From Flavobacterium chilense (GTDB taxonomy: Bacteria > Bacteroidota > Bacteroidia > Flavobacteriales > Flavobacteriaceae): DNA of 64,000 nucleotides. Under the pieces are notes generated by a model, which was not told the origin of the DNA, made no database searches, and saw only the letters and a list, made by a program, of their open reading frames with translations. Location of the stretch: contig NZ_LSYT01000012.1 of the NCBI RefSeq assembly GCF_001602525.1, forward strand, positions 62,001-126,000, given 5' to 3'. Shown here in pieces: positions 33,751-42,214 of the stretch (its first letter is position 1; the number at the start of each line of letters is the position of its first letter). The translations under genes and the position numbers were made by a program.

Positions 33751-35051
33751 AAACGATCGACTATATACCAACATCAAAAATAGAAAGAGCCAGTAAATTG
33801 GTGCAAACTGGTGCAAAAATAGGAGTGAATTATGTCAAGCATTATGCTGAGAAAATGGTTAATCCTGATTTAAGCCGTGATAAACTTAATGAGAACAATG
33901 CCGAGGATATTTATGATGGCCTTAAAAGCCTAAAAGGAAGCGCACTTAAAGTTGCCCAGATGCTTAGCATGGATAAAAACTTTTTGCCTCAGGCATACGT
34001 TGAGAAATTCTCGCTATCACAATTTTCTGTTCCGCCACTTTCAGCACCTTTGGTTTTAAAAACTTTCAAAACTAATTTTGGTAAAACACCTTATGAAATT
34101 TTTGATGAATTTAATGCCAATTCAGTCAATGCAGCTAGTATTGGGCAAGTTCATCTGGCTAAGAAAGACGGTAAAGAATTAGCGGTTAAAATTCAGTATC
34201 CGGGAGTTGCCAATAGTATTTCATCAGATTTGGCCTTGGTAAAACCTATCGCGATCCGAATGTTTAATTTACAGGGAAAAGATTCTGATAAATATTTTAA
34301 AGAAGTCGAAGACAAACTTATCGAAGAAACGAACTATTTGTTAGAACTAAAACAAAGCAAAGAAGTCGTTGAAGCATGCAATAAAATCGAAAACATACTT
34401 TTTCCCAATTATTATCCGGAGTTTTCGTCAGAGAAAATTATTACGATGGATTGGATGACGGGAATTCACCTTTCAGAGTTTACGGCTAAAAACACAGATC
34501 GTGAAGTCAGTAATAAAATAGGTCAGGCACTTTGGGATTTTTATATGTATCAAATTCATGTTCTTCGAAAAGTACATGCTGATCCGCATCCCGGAAATTT
34601 TCTGGTGGATGAAGAGAATCATCTTATTGCTTTGGATTTTGGATGCATGAAACAAATTCCAGAAGAATTTTATGTACCCTATTTTGAGTTAATCAATAAA
34701 AATGTCATTACAGATACAACGAAATTCAATGAAAAATTATTCGAATTAGAAATTCTTCGTCCAGACGATTCACCTTCAGAAATCGAATATTTTACAGAGA
34801 TGTTTCATGATTTATTGTCGCTGTTTACAAAACCTTTTCAGGAAGAAACTTTCGATTTTGCCGATGAAACTTTTTTCGACAGTATTGCCAAACTGGGTGA
34901 ACGTTTCTCAAACGATACTAATCTCAAAAAAATGAACGGAAATCGCGGTTCTAAGCATTTTATTTATATGAACCGTACTTTCTTTGGTTTGTATAATTTA
35001 ATGTTTGATTTGAAAGCGAAGATTATCGTTGATAATTATAAAAAGTATTAG
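33747..35051 (+). CDS. ABC1/AarF/UbiB kinase-like protein
   Basis: The 434-residue protein has the KxGQ-like element LKGSALKVAQMLSMD (residues ~60-74), the Ala-rich loop AASIGQVHLAKKDGKELAVKIQYPG (catalytic Lys ~151), HADPHPGNFLVD and LDFGCMKQ. These are the markers of the UbiB/ABC1 atypical kinase family tied to quinone or lipid homeostasis. It overlaps the TetR gene by four bases. No transmembrane end is visible. Confidence 0.88.
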   Translation: MKTIDYIPTSKIERASKLVQTGAKIGVNYVKHYAEKMVNPDLSRDKLNENNAEDIYDGLKSLKGSALKVAQMLSMDKNFLPQAYVEKFSLSQFSVPPLSAPLVLKTFKTNFGKTPYEIFDEFNANSVNAASIGQVHLAKKDGKELAVKIQYPGVANSISSDLALVKPIAIRMFNLQGKDSDKYFKEVEDKLIEETNYLLELKQSKEVVEACNKIENILFPNYYPEFSSEKIITMDWMTGIHLSEFTAKNTDREVSNKIGQALWDFYMYQIHVLRKVHADPHPGNFLVDEENHLIALDFGCMKQIPEEFYVPYFELINKNVITDTTKFNEKLFELEILRPDDSPSEIEYFTEMFHDLLSLFTKPFQEETFDFADETFFDSIAKLGERFSNDTNLKKMNGNRGSKHFIYMNRTFFGLYNLMFDLKAKIIVDNYKKY

Positions 35052-35111
35052 GAGCTGTTTTGGTTTCTGGTTTCAGGTTTGGTGAAACGCAAATTCTGAA
35101 GTTTAACAAAT

Positions 35112-35149
35112 AAAAAATCCAATTCGTATTTTTCGAATTGGATTTTTTT
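35112..35149 (+). terminator. Terminator after the ABC1 kinase gene
   Basis: AAATCCAATTCG and CGAATTGGATTT form a 12-bp stem around TATTTTT and end in a T7 run. It directly precedes the heptamer repeat. Confidence 0.85.
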
Positions 35150-35154
35150 ATGTA

Positions 35155-35326
35155 GAAACCTGAAACCTGAAACCTGAAACCTGAAACCTGAAACCTGAAA
35201 CCTGAAACCTGAAACCTGAAACCTGAAACCTGAAACCTGAAACCTGAAACCTGAAACCTGAAACCTGAAACCTGAAACCTGAAACCTGAAACCTGAAACC
35301 TGAAACCTGAAACCTGAAACCTGAAA
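35155..35326. repeat. Heptanucleotide tandem repeat (GAAACCT), ~24.6 copies
   Basis: The unit GAAACCT runs uninterrupted for 172 bases with no sequence change that I can see. It starts six bases after the terminator of the ABC1 gene and ends eight bases before the stop codon of the photolyase gene. It is non-coding in both directions. A partial complement (GGTTTCTGGTTTCAGG) lies upstream of the terminator around 35058-35075. Confidence 0.95.
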
Positions 35327-35333
35327 AAAAAAA

Positions 35334-36626
35334 CTACTTCAAAATCCCCGCTTTATAAGTTGCAATTGCACGATCCCGGGCAAATGCATGATCAATCATA
35401 GGTTCAGTATATCCTAAATCAAATTCCGGAATCCATTTGCGGATATAAATTCCTTTTTCGTCAAATTTCTTTTGTTGAATTTCAGGATTAAAAACTCTGA
35501 AATAAGGCGCAGCATCACAACCTGTTCCGGCCGCCCATTGCCAGTTTCCAACATTTGATGCCAGTTCAAAATCCAGTAATTTCTCAGCAAAATAAGCCTC
35601 GCCCCATTGCCAGTTGATCAGTAAGTGTTTGCATAAAAAACTGGCGACAACCATACGAACACGATTGTGCATATAGCCTGTTTCGTTAAGCTGACGCATT
35701 CCGGCATCGACCATAGGATAACCCGTTGTTCCGGTGCACCAACGTTTAAAGTCGTCTTCGTTGTTTCGCCATTGAATTCCGTCATAAGCTGATTTGAAAT
35801 TATGATTGACACAGTTTGGAAAATTAAAAAGGATTTGAATAAAAAACTCTCTCCAGATTAGTTCACTTAAAAAGGTTTGATTTTTCTGGTTGGCCCAATT
35901 CACTAATTTTCGAATACTTACTGTTCCAAATCGTAAATGCGGAGATAAATAGGAGGTACTGTCGAGAGCAGGAAAATCGCGTGTCTCTTTATAATTTGAA
36001 ATTTGAGTTAAGTTATGAGGAAGTACTTTTATCTTGCCTGGCTCAAAACCAATCGCACTTAATTCCGGAAATGTAAATTGATTTTTGATGAAATTATTAT
36101 AGAAAGCTTTAGTGTTGGTTTCTAAAACTCCCGAAAGATGATATTTTTCCAGCCACTTATTTTTATATGGCGTGTAAATCGTGTACGGAAGTCCGTCGGC
36201 TTTTGTGATTTCTTTTTCTTCAAAAATGACATGATCTTTAAATGAAAATGTCTGAATATTGTTTTGTTTAGCAATTCCCTGAATGGTTACATCGCGTTGA
36301 ATCGCAAAAGGCTCGTAATCTTTGTTAAAGAAGATTTCCTGAATATCAAATTCTTCTATCAATGATTTCCAAACCTCAGTTGTGTTGCCTTTTTTGATTA
36401 ATAGCGAAGAACCAATTGTATTAAGTTCCTGATTTATTTTTTGAAGTGAATCATAAATAAATGTAACTCTTGCATCGTTTTTAGGAAGGTTTTCTAAGAT
36501 GTCATCATCAAAAATAAATAACGGAATGACTGGAAAATCTGATTGCAAGGCATGAAATAATCCTATATTGTCATCCAGACGTAAATCCCGTCGAAACCAG
36601 AAAAAAGTAGTTTTTTGTTTTGTCAT
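35334..36626 (-). CDS. phr: Deoxyribodipyrimidine photolyase / cryptochrome family
   Basis: The 430-residue protein begins TTFFWFRRDLRLDDNIGLFHAL (photolyase N-terminal domain, residues ~8-130). The FAD-binding domain follows, with LSPHLRFGTVSIRK, WREFF, the segment RWCTGTTGYPMVDAGMRQL and MHNRVRM, then WQWAAGTGCDAAPYFRVFNP. It repairs cyclobutane pyrimidine dimers using blue light. It lies at the end of the carotenoid cluster in the same direction, fitting a light-response role. Cryptochrome-DASH can be ruled out by length and sequence type, but not by test. Confidence 0.92.
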   Translation of the reverse strand: MTKQKTTFFWFRRDLRLDDNIGLFHALQSDFPVIPLFIFDDDILENLPKNDARVTFIYDSLQKINQELNTIGSSLLIKKGNTTEVWKSLIEEFDIQEIFFNKDYEPFAIQRDVTIQGIAKQNNIQTFSFKDHVIFEEKEITKADGLPYTIYTPYKNKWLEKYHLSGVLETNTKAFYNNFIKNQFTFPELSAIGFEPGKIKVLPHNLTQISNYKETRDFPALDSTSYLSPHLRFGTVSIRKLVNWANQKNQTFLSELIWREFFIQILFNFPNCVNHNFKSAYDGIQWRNNEDDFKRWCTGTTGYPMVDAGMRQLNETGYMHNRVRMVVASFLCKHLLINWQWGEAYFAEKLLDFELASNVGNWQWAAGTGCDAAPYFRVFNPEIQQKKFDEKGIYIRKWIPEFDLGYTEPMIDHAFARDRAIATYKAGILK

Positions 36627-36698
36627 TGTATTGTATGCTGCTGTGAATTATTTTTTTGCCAGAGATAAAAAAAACATTAACATCTGTCGCCAGGAATA

Positions 36699-37160
36699 TT
36701 ATTTTGAATTGAATAATTCTTCAATTTTATTAAATCGATAGTCAAAAATCGCTTTTAGTTTATTTTTTACCATTATGGCATTTGCAAGCTGACCTAAATA
36801 CCCAAAGGGTAAAGCGTAATGAACTACATCGGTCATTTTTGTACCAGTTTCTGTTGGTTCAAAAAAATGTTTATGATGCCATAAAGCGTAAGGTCCAAAA
36901 CGTTGTTCGTCTACAAAATATTCATTTTCTTTAGAAACTGTAATAATGGTCATCCAATTGATTTTAATGCCCAAAAGAGGTTTTAAAGTATAAGTGATTA
37001 CTTGTCCGGGATACATGCGTTTACCATCAAAATCCTGAATTTCAAAACTCATGTTATCAAGTGTTATGGTTTGAAGATTCTTTGGACTTGAGAAAAAATC
37101 CCAGCATTCTTCGATACTGGCATTAATATGTTGTACAGTTTCTATTTTATATACTTTCAT
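36699..37160 (-). CDS. SRPBCC (START-like) domain protein of the carotenoid cluster
   Basis: The 153-residue protein has the SRPBCC pattern of a hydrophobic ligand pocket: IETVQHINASIEECWDFFSSPKNLQTIT, MYPGQVITYTLKPLLGIKINWMTII, and FEPTETGTKMTDVVHYALPFG. Such genes are regular companions of crt genes in Flavobacteria. A pigment- or lipid-handling role is inferred from position only. A dispersed repeat (copy C) lies between it and the crtZ-like gene. Confidence 0.8.
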   Translation of the reverse strand: MKVYKIETVQHINASIEECWDFFSSPKNLQTITLDNMSFEIQDFDGKRMYPGQVITYTLKPLLGIKINWMTIITVSKENEYFVDEQRFGPYALWHHKHFFEPTETGTKMTDVVHYALPFGYLGQLANAIMVKNKLKAIFDYRFNKIEELFNSK

Positions 37161-37196
37161 GAAATCGATAATTACAGATGGTCTTGAAATACGTTT

Positions 37197-37290
37197 GCGT
37201 TACGGGTTGTAGTGGAGCTCTTTTTGTGTCAGGCTTTTTTGCCTGATATAAAAAAGCGGGAACGGAAGACCCGACCCTTGGGGAACGCCC
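37197..37290 (+). repeat. Dispersed structured repeat, copy C
   Basis: Starts GCGTTACGGGTTGTAGTGG, has a core hairpin TCAGGC/GCCTGA, and ends AGACCCGACCCTTGGGGAACGCCC. It lies inside the crt operon between the SRPBCC and crtZ-like genes, oriented against transcription of the operon. Confidence 0.7.
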
Positions 37291-37298
37291 AAAATTTG

Positions 37299-37739
37299 CT
37301 ACATTTTATAATATTTAAATGGTACAAACAACATTCCGAAACATTCTCCATGTTCTTTTCCTAAATGTTTATGATGGATTTTATGTGCTTTTCGTAAGCC
37401 AATCAGGTATTTGTTTTTAGTGTTTTTAAACCATTTAAATCGCTGATGTATTAAAACATCGTGTATTAAGAAATAGCAAGCACCATAAGAGGTGACTCCG
37501 CAGGCAATAAAAAATAAATAATTGAATCCGCCCTGAACACCAAAGTAAAAAAGTATAATACTTGGAGTAGCAAAAATGACAAAGAATATATCGTTACGTT
37601 CAAAAGTATGTTCGTATTTAGGCTGATGGTGATCAGCATGAAAATACCACATAAGTCCATGCATGATGTATTTATGCGTGACCCAGGTAACACATTCCAT
37701 GAAGAGGAAAACACCTAAAAAGATTAAAAAAGAAATCAT
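37299..37739 (-). CDS. crtZ: Beta-carotene hydroxylase-like di-iron membrane enzyme
   Basis: The 146-residue membrane protein has all four histidine boxes of the fatty-acid/carotene hydroxylase family: HKYIMH (~22-27), HADHH (~34-38), HDVLIHQ (~93-99) and HKIHHKH (~118-124), between hydrophobic helices. CrtZ adds hydroxyls to the 3-positions of beta-carotene, giving zeaxanthin. It follows crtB in the operon by ~60 bases. No lycopene cyclase gene is in the window, so it must lie elsewhere if the product is zeaxanthin. Confidence 0.85.
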   Translation of the reverse strand: MISFLIFLGVFLFMECVTWVTHKYIMHGLMWYFHADHHQPKYEHTFERNDIFFVIFATPSIILFYFGVQGGFNYLFFIACGVTSYGACYFLIHDVLIHQRFKWFKNTKNKYLIGLRKAHKIHHKHLGKEHGECFGMLFVPFKYYKM

Positions 37740-37800
37740 TTTGTATATTTTGAATTGTTGTAATAATTGAAGTTTAAATAAGATTTACTCATTCCTGTTA

Positions 37801-38643
37801 TTATGAAACGAGCTTTAGCTTATAAGTGACAAAAGATTGAGCTAAAAGTCCGGCTTTGGTATAATTTGAAACCCTGATTCTTGAATTTCCAATCTCGTAA
37901 TAAGGTGTGTTTTTTAATTTTTTGAGCAATTTTTTGTAATAGATATATGCTGTGTAAACGCCAAATTGAGCTTCGATTGGTAATTTTATAATTCCCTGAT
38001 ACGCCATTCTAAAATCTTCCTCGATTTCGTTTATGATAGTAGTTTTTGCATTTTCATCGAACGAATTAAGATTTACTCCCGGAAAATAATTTCGGTTTAA
38101 AACCAAATTATCATCTTTTAAATCTCTCAGGAAATTTACTTTCTGAAAAGCAGATCCTAATCGCATCGCTTCGTTTTTGAGCTGTTCGTATTTTTGTTGG
38201 TTTCCTTTTACAAAAACTTTCAGGCACATTAAACCCACTACATCGGCAGAACCATAAATATAATCTTCATACTCGGTTTGTGAGCTGTATGTTGATTTGA
38301 TGAGGTCCAGTTTCATGCTTTTTAAAAATGCCTGAACTAAGTCATCTGTAATGTTATATTGTTTTACGGTATGCTGAAAAGAGTTGAGAATTGGATTTAA
38401 ACTAATTCCGGCCTCAACAGCTTTATAATATTCTTTTTCGAAATCATTGATAAGTGCTTCTTTGTCGTAGTGATGAAAAGAATCGACAATTTCATCAGCA
38501 AAACGCACAAAACCATAAATACTGTAAATGGCATCGCGAATACTTGGCGATAACATTTTAACCGCTAAAGAAAATGAGGTGCTGTAGTTTTGGGTGACCA
38601 ACTTGCTGCATTTGAAAGAAACGGTGTCGAATAGTGATTTCAT
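37801..38643 (-). CDS. crtB: Phytoene synthase
   Basis: The 280-residue protein has the squalene/phytoene synthase Asp-rich motifs: FVRFADEIVDSF (~46-57) and LGSAFQKVNFLRDLKDD (~162-178), with NRNYFPG after them. It condenses two geranylgeranyl diphosphates to phytoene. Its ATG starts three bases after the crtI stop, so they are translationally close. It is a standard member of the flavobacterial crt operon. Confidence 0.93.
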   Translation of the reverse strand: MKSLFDTVSFKCSKLVTQNYSTSFSLAVKMLSPSIRDAIYSIYGFVRFADEIVDSFHHYDKEALINDFEKEYYKAVEAGISLNPILNSFQHTVKQYNITDDLVQAFLKSMKLDLIKSTYSSQTEYEDYIYGSADVVGLMCLKVFVKGNQQKYEQLKNEAMRLGSAFQKVNFLRDLKDDNLVLNRNYFPGVNLNSFDENAKTTIINEIEEDFRMAYQGIIKLPIEAQFGVYTAYIYYKKLLKKLKNTPYYEIGNSRIRVSNYTKAGLLAQSFVTYKLKLVS

Positions 38644-38646
38644 TTT

Positions 38647-40113
38647 TTAAGATCTAAAAGATTTTTGAATTAACTCAGCTACTAATTTTCCTGAAATTAA
38701 AGCAGGCGGAACACCTGGGCCGGGAACGGTTAATTGTCCTGTGAAATATAAGTTGCGGACTTTTTTGCTTTTTAATTTTGGCCGTAAAAAAGCCGTTTGT
38801 AATAATGTATTGGCCATTCCGTAAGCATTTCCTTTGTAAGCGTTATAATCGGTTACAAAGTCATTTTTACAAAATGATCTTTTAAATATAATGTTATTTT
38901 TAATTTTTTGCTTTGTAAGTTGTTCAAAACGATGAATTATTTTTTCGAAATATTGCTCACGAAGTTCCTCACTGTCCTGTATTCCGGGTGCTAACGGAAT
39001 AAGGAAAAAACCGCTTTCCATTCCTTCCGGAGCTGCTGTTAAATCTGTTTTTGATGGGAAGTTGGCATAAAACAAAGGGGCTTCGGGCCATTTTGGATCG
39101 TCGTAAATATCGGCTGCATGCTGATTGAAATCAACATCAAAAAATAAAGCATGATGAGAAATGTTTTCTATCTTTTTATTAAACCCAACAAAAAAGAGGA
39201 GCGAAGAAGGAGCGAAAATACGACTTGCCCAGTATTTCTCAGAATATGCACGATGTTCCAGATCCAGTAGCGTTTCGCTATGATGATAATCGGCACCGCT
39301 TAAAACAATATCTGCGTTGATTGTTTTTCCGTTTAGCACAATTCCGGTTGCTGTTTTGTTTTCGACTAAAATCTTTTCGACAGGAGAATTGGTTGTGATT
39401 GTAACGCCTAATTCTAAAGCTAATTCCTTAATACCGCGAATGACATCAAACATGCCTGTTTTGGGATGCCAGGTTCCTAAGCCAAAATCGGCGTAATTCA
39501 TAAAATTATAAAACGAAGGCGTTTTCGTTGGTTTTGCTCCAAGAAATAAAACCGGAAATTCAAGAATCTGAATTAGTTTTTGATTTTTGAATTTCTTTCG
39601 GATATCGCTACTCACATTGCTAAAAAACTGATTGAGTTTTAAAGCCGTCTGAGGTGTAATTAATTCAAGAGGAGAAACTCCCGGTCGATACACCAAATCT
39701 TTTATTGCTATATCGTAATTGCTTTTGGCCTGAGTAATGAACGTTTCCAGTTTCTTACCGCTATCTTTTTCAATGGCTTCAAAAGTGCTTTTTATTTCTT
39801 CTAAATTATCATAAATAGAAATAAAATCATCAACACCAAAGTAAACCCTGTATGCGGGATTAAGCTTTATGAGTTCGTAATAATCAGATGGTTTTTTGCC
39901 GAAATCCTGAAAAAAGCGTTCAAACACATCAGGCATCCAATACCAGCTTGGTCCCATGTCGAAGGTAAAACCCTCTTTTTTAAATTGTCTGGCACGTCCG
40001 CCTATTGTATCATTTTTTTCGTAGACAGTTACAGTGTAACCTTGTTTTGCGAGGTAACATGAAGCGGCTAAAGAAGAGAAGCCTGATCCTATTATTGCGA
40101 CAGTTTTTTTCAT
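38647..40113 (-). CDS. crtI: Phytoene desaturase
   Basis: The 488-residue protein begins with the FAD-binding Rossmann loop AIIGSGFSSLAASCYLAKQGYTVTVYEKN and GGRARQFKKEGFTFDMGPSWYWMP, and ends with LYFTGQLTVPGPGVPPALISGKLVA, the CrtI C-terminal signature. It introduces double bonds into phytoene to make lycopene. A 17-base palindrome with an overlapping TACATTTG box covers its start codon. It lies 37 bases after the MerR regulator gene. Confidence 0.94.
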   Translation of the reverse strand: MKKTVAIIGSGFSSLAASCYLAKQGYTVTVYEKNDTIGGRARQFKKEGFTFDMGPSWYWMPDVFERFFQDFGKKPSDYYELIKLNPAYRVYFGVDDFISIYDNLEEIKSTFEAIEKDSGKKLETFITQAKSNYDIAIKDLVYRPGVSPLELITPQTALKLNQFFSNVSSDIRKKFKNQKLIQILEFPVLFLGAKPTKTPSFYNFMNYADFGLGTWHPKTGMFDVIRGIKELALELGVTITTNSPVEKILVENKTATGIVLNGKTINADIVLSGADYHHSETLLDLEHRAYSEKYWASRIFAPSSLLFFVGFNKKIENISHHALFFDVDFNQHAADIYDDPKWPEAPLFYANFPSKTDLTAAPEGMESGFFLIPLAPGIQDSEELREQYFEKIIHRFEQLTKQKIKNNIIFKRSFCKNDFVTDYNAYKGNAYGMANTLLQTAFLRPKLKSKKVRNLYFTGQLTVPGPGVPPALISGKLVAELIQKSFRS

Positions 40114-40129
40114 TTGTTTAACAAATGTA
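40111..40129 (-). promoter_or_regulatory. Palindrome and -7-like box at the crtI start
   Basis: CATTTGTT-T-AACAAATG (40111-40127) is a perfect 8+1+8 palindrome that includes the crtI start codon. On the minus strand it overlaps TACATTTG (40122-40129), which fits the -7 consensus, but no TTTG stands at 19-21 bases upstream. The same composite TAnnTTTGTTnAnCAAAT is found ahead of the MerR gene. Confidence 0.5.
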
Positions 40130-40150
40130 CAAAAACTTTAAACAAAATTA

Positions 40151-41050
40151 TTACAGCATACTAATTGTTTCTTCCATCGAATGAAAAAGACGTATTCTTT
40201 CAGGGATAGCCTTGCTGTCAATGTGCTCAATCATATTGCCCATTAACCAGATTTCATTATTTTTTTGAAGTAATTTTTGTCCCATCGATTTTACATATTG
40301 ATTGATCACGCTACGATCTGGCTGAACCGTCATAAAGGAAACAAAGGTGATGTTCTCAAAATGTTTGGTTAAATCCTGTAAATTTTCGATTGGCATACTT
40401 TCTCCCAAATAAATGGTTTTGTACCCTTTTAATAAAATTTCATATTGCAGATAAAGCAATCCTATCTTATGAATTTCGTTTAATGGTAATGAAAGTACAA
40501 AAACTCTATTGGTTTTTGTAGGCTTTAGAATTTGAAGACTCTCTGTGTAAATTAAAATTTTCTGTTTGATCAAATGACTCATGAAATGCTCATTTGCAGG
40601 TGTTATGGTTTCAGATTGCCATAACAAACCCAGTTCTTTCAATAAAGGAAGAAAGTGATCTTTGAAAACTTCTTTGAATGATTTCTCTGAAATCAGCCAG
40701 TCAAAAGTGTTGAAGAATATTTCCTGATCAAAATTCATCATAGCCATTTTAAAGGAAGTGATGGCATAATTTTGAGAATTTTTCTTGGAAATGATTTCGT
40801 GTACTAATTGTGGAATTTTCTCTTCAGGATAAGTCGCGATTTTAGAAATTTTATAACCGTACTCGTGTAATAGCGTTATGTTTAAAAGCTTTTGTAAGTT
40901 TTGTAAGTTATAAAGTCTGATGTTTGTATCAGTTCGCATGGGTTCCAGAATATTGTATCTTTTTTCCCAGATGCGAATGGTATGCGCTTTTATTCCTGAC
41001 AGGTTTTCAAGGTCTTTTATACTGAAAACAGTTTTAATGTTGTTGATCAT
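40151..41050 (-). CDS. MerR-type regulator with B12-binding domain, CarH/LitR-like
   Basis: The 299-residue protein has a MerR helix-turn-helix (residues ~8-75, FSIKDLENLSGIKAHTIRIWEKRYN), a helical bundle with W144, E154 and H155 in the Wx9EH motif (WQSETITPANEH), and a B12-binding Rossmann domain with E192, H194 and G197 in ExHxxG (EIHKIG). These are the adenosylcobalamin contacts of CarH-type photoreceptors that repress carotenoid genes in the dark. The position after Trp is Gln145; in Thermus CarH it is the His that binds cobalt after light. It heads the crt operon. Confidence 0.85.
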   Translation of the reverse strand: MINNIKTVFSIKDLENLSGIKAHTIRIWEKRYNILEPMRTDTNIRLYNLQNLQKLLNITLLHEYGYKISKIATYPEEKIPQLVHEIISKKNSQNYAITSFKMAMMNFDQEIFFNTFDWLISEKSFKEVFKDHFLPLLKELGLLWQSETITPANEHFMSHLIKQKILIYTESLQILKPTKTNRVFVLSLPLNEIHKIGLLYLQYEILLKGYKTIYLGESMPIENLQDLTKHFENITFVSFMTVQPDRSVINQYVKSMGQKLLQKNNEIWLMGNMIEHIDSKAIPERIRLFHSMEETISML

Positions 41051-41058
41051 TTCTGGCT

Positions 41059-41076
41059 ATTTGGTCAACAAAAATA
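41059..41076 (-). promoter_or_regulatory. -7 box with operator-like half, ahead of the CarH-like gene
   Basis: On the minus strand TATTTTTG (41069-41076) is followed directly by TTGACCAAAT. This matches the crtI start region (TACATTTG + TTAAACAAAT) at 14 of 18 positions. It lies nine bases ahead of the ATG. No -33 TTTG is visible. Confidence 0.5.
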
Positions 41077-41124
41077 GAATAAAATCTTAAAAAATCGTTA
41101 AAGCGAGCGTAAAATGATAGATTG

Positions 41125-42084
41125 CTAAGGGTTTAGTGACTGATAATGGTTTAATTTATCGAGATGTAATATTGTTTTTTGGCCATCTTTGCTTCTGTTG
41201 TACATGGTTTCGAATTTGGCATTATAAATAATTTCATCAAAGGAATAGGAGGTTCTTGCAGCAACAGTATTGCTGTACATATTGTCGAAAGTGGTTATAA
41301 ATACTAATACTTCACCATGTGTTTTCCTGAAATCTTCTTCGGTAAAATTATATAAAGGACTGTCTTCTGTTATGGGATGAACGAGAGTCCAGCTTAGCGA
41401 AAGAGCGTTTATTTTATCCAACTCGAGTTCTAGGCTGTAAAATTTATTGGTTTCGATACCGTTTTCTTCAAGACTCAATGCGAGGGTCATTTTTGCTGTA
41501 GCATCTGTAAAGTTGGTGTTTTTAAAAGGGACCAAGCGTATCATTAAACCTTTGTGTTTGCCGTAAGGTGAAATCAATGCATGATCAGCAAATTTTAAAA
41601 AAGCAGTTGGTTTGCTAAATCTTCCAAAAAATAAACCTGTTGCAATAGCAAAACTCAATAAACCAATTAAGGCTTCAGCAGCTGATAAAGCACTGGTTAA
41701 AAATCCGGTTGGACTAATATGACCATAACCAACTGTTGTAAAAGTTTGGGCGCTAAAAAAATAGGCTTGTCCAAATTGTGTGAATACGCTTTCTGATTGT
41801 TCGATTCCGTCGAGATGTTCAATTCCGATTGCGTAATAAATAACAGCAAAAATAAAATTGATGGCAATATAAAAAGTAAACAGAATAAGCATGAATTTCC
41901 AGTTTGGTAAGTCAATCATTGTATGATACCAACTAATGCGACGGAAGAAGTGCATGCCTCTTTTTTCTATATTCGGAGTTCCGTCTTTGTTTACAAATCG
42001 GCCGCCATAACTATTGGCATTTGAGCCAAATCCTGAATTTTTATCGGCTTGAGCCTTGTGGTTTATTTTTTTTAAAAGCGCCAT
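41125..42084 (-). CDS. Inward-rectifier-type (KirBac) potassium channel
   Basis: The 319-residue protein has two transmembrane helices (~62-86 and ~130-155) around a pore loop with the selectivity filter TVGYGH (~118-123), and a C-terminal cytoplasmic immunoglobulin-like domain (~165-310, with HGEVLVFITTFDN and RTSYSFDEIIYNAKF), the layout of KirBac channels. It would pass K+ in tetramers. It is a single gene in its direction. Confidence 0.9.
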   Translation of the reverse strand: MALLKKINHKAQADKNSGFGSNANSYGGRFVNKDGTPNIEKRGMHFFRRISWYHTMIDLPNWKFMLILFTFYIAINFIFAVIYYAIGIEHLDGIEQSESVFTQFGQAYFFSAQTFTTVGYGHISPTGFLTSALSAAEALIGLLSFAIATGLFFGRFSKPTAFLKFADHALISPYGKHKGLMIRLVPFKNTNFTDATAKMTLALSLEENGIETNKFYSLELELDKINALSLSWTLVHPITEDSPLYNFTEEDFRKTHGEVLVFITTFDNMYSNTVAARTSYSFDEIIYNAKFETMYNRSKDGQKTILHLDKLNHYQSLNP

Positions 42085-42150
42085 TACAGTTTGGTTTACA
42101 GAGCAAATGTAAGCATATCTTTTAAACGAAATTCAGCTTCTGTTTTGAAT

Positions 42151-42192
42151 AAAAAAGCAATCTGCAAAAAGGCTATTTTACAGATTGCTTTT
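42151..42192 (-). terminator. Terminator after the TPR gene
   Basis: AAAAGCAATCTG and CAGATTGCTTTT form a 12-bp stem with a 16-base loop. On the minus strand it is followed by a T run. Confidence 0.75.
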
Positions 42193-42214
42193 GTGAAGAT
42201 TTACTTTTCTGATT

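Noticed and set aside
35155..35326. Heptamer array as a CRISPR array
   Set aside because: Unit of seven bases without spacers; no cas genes in the window.
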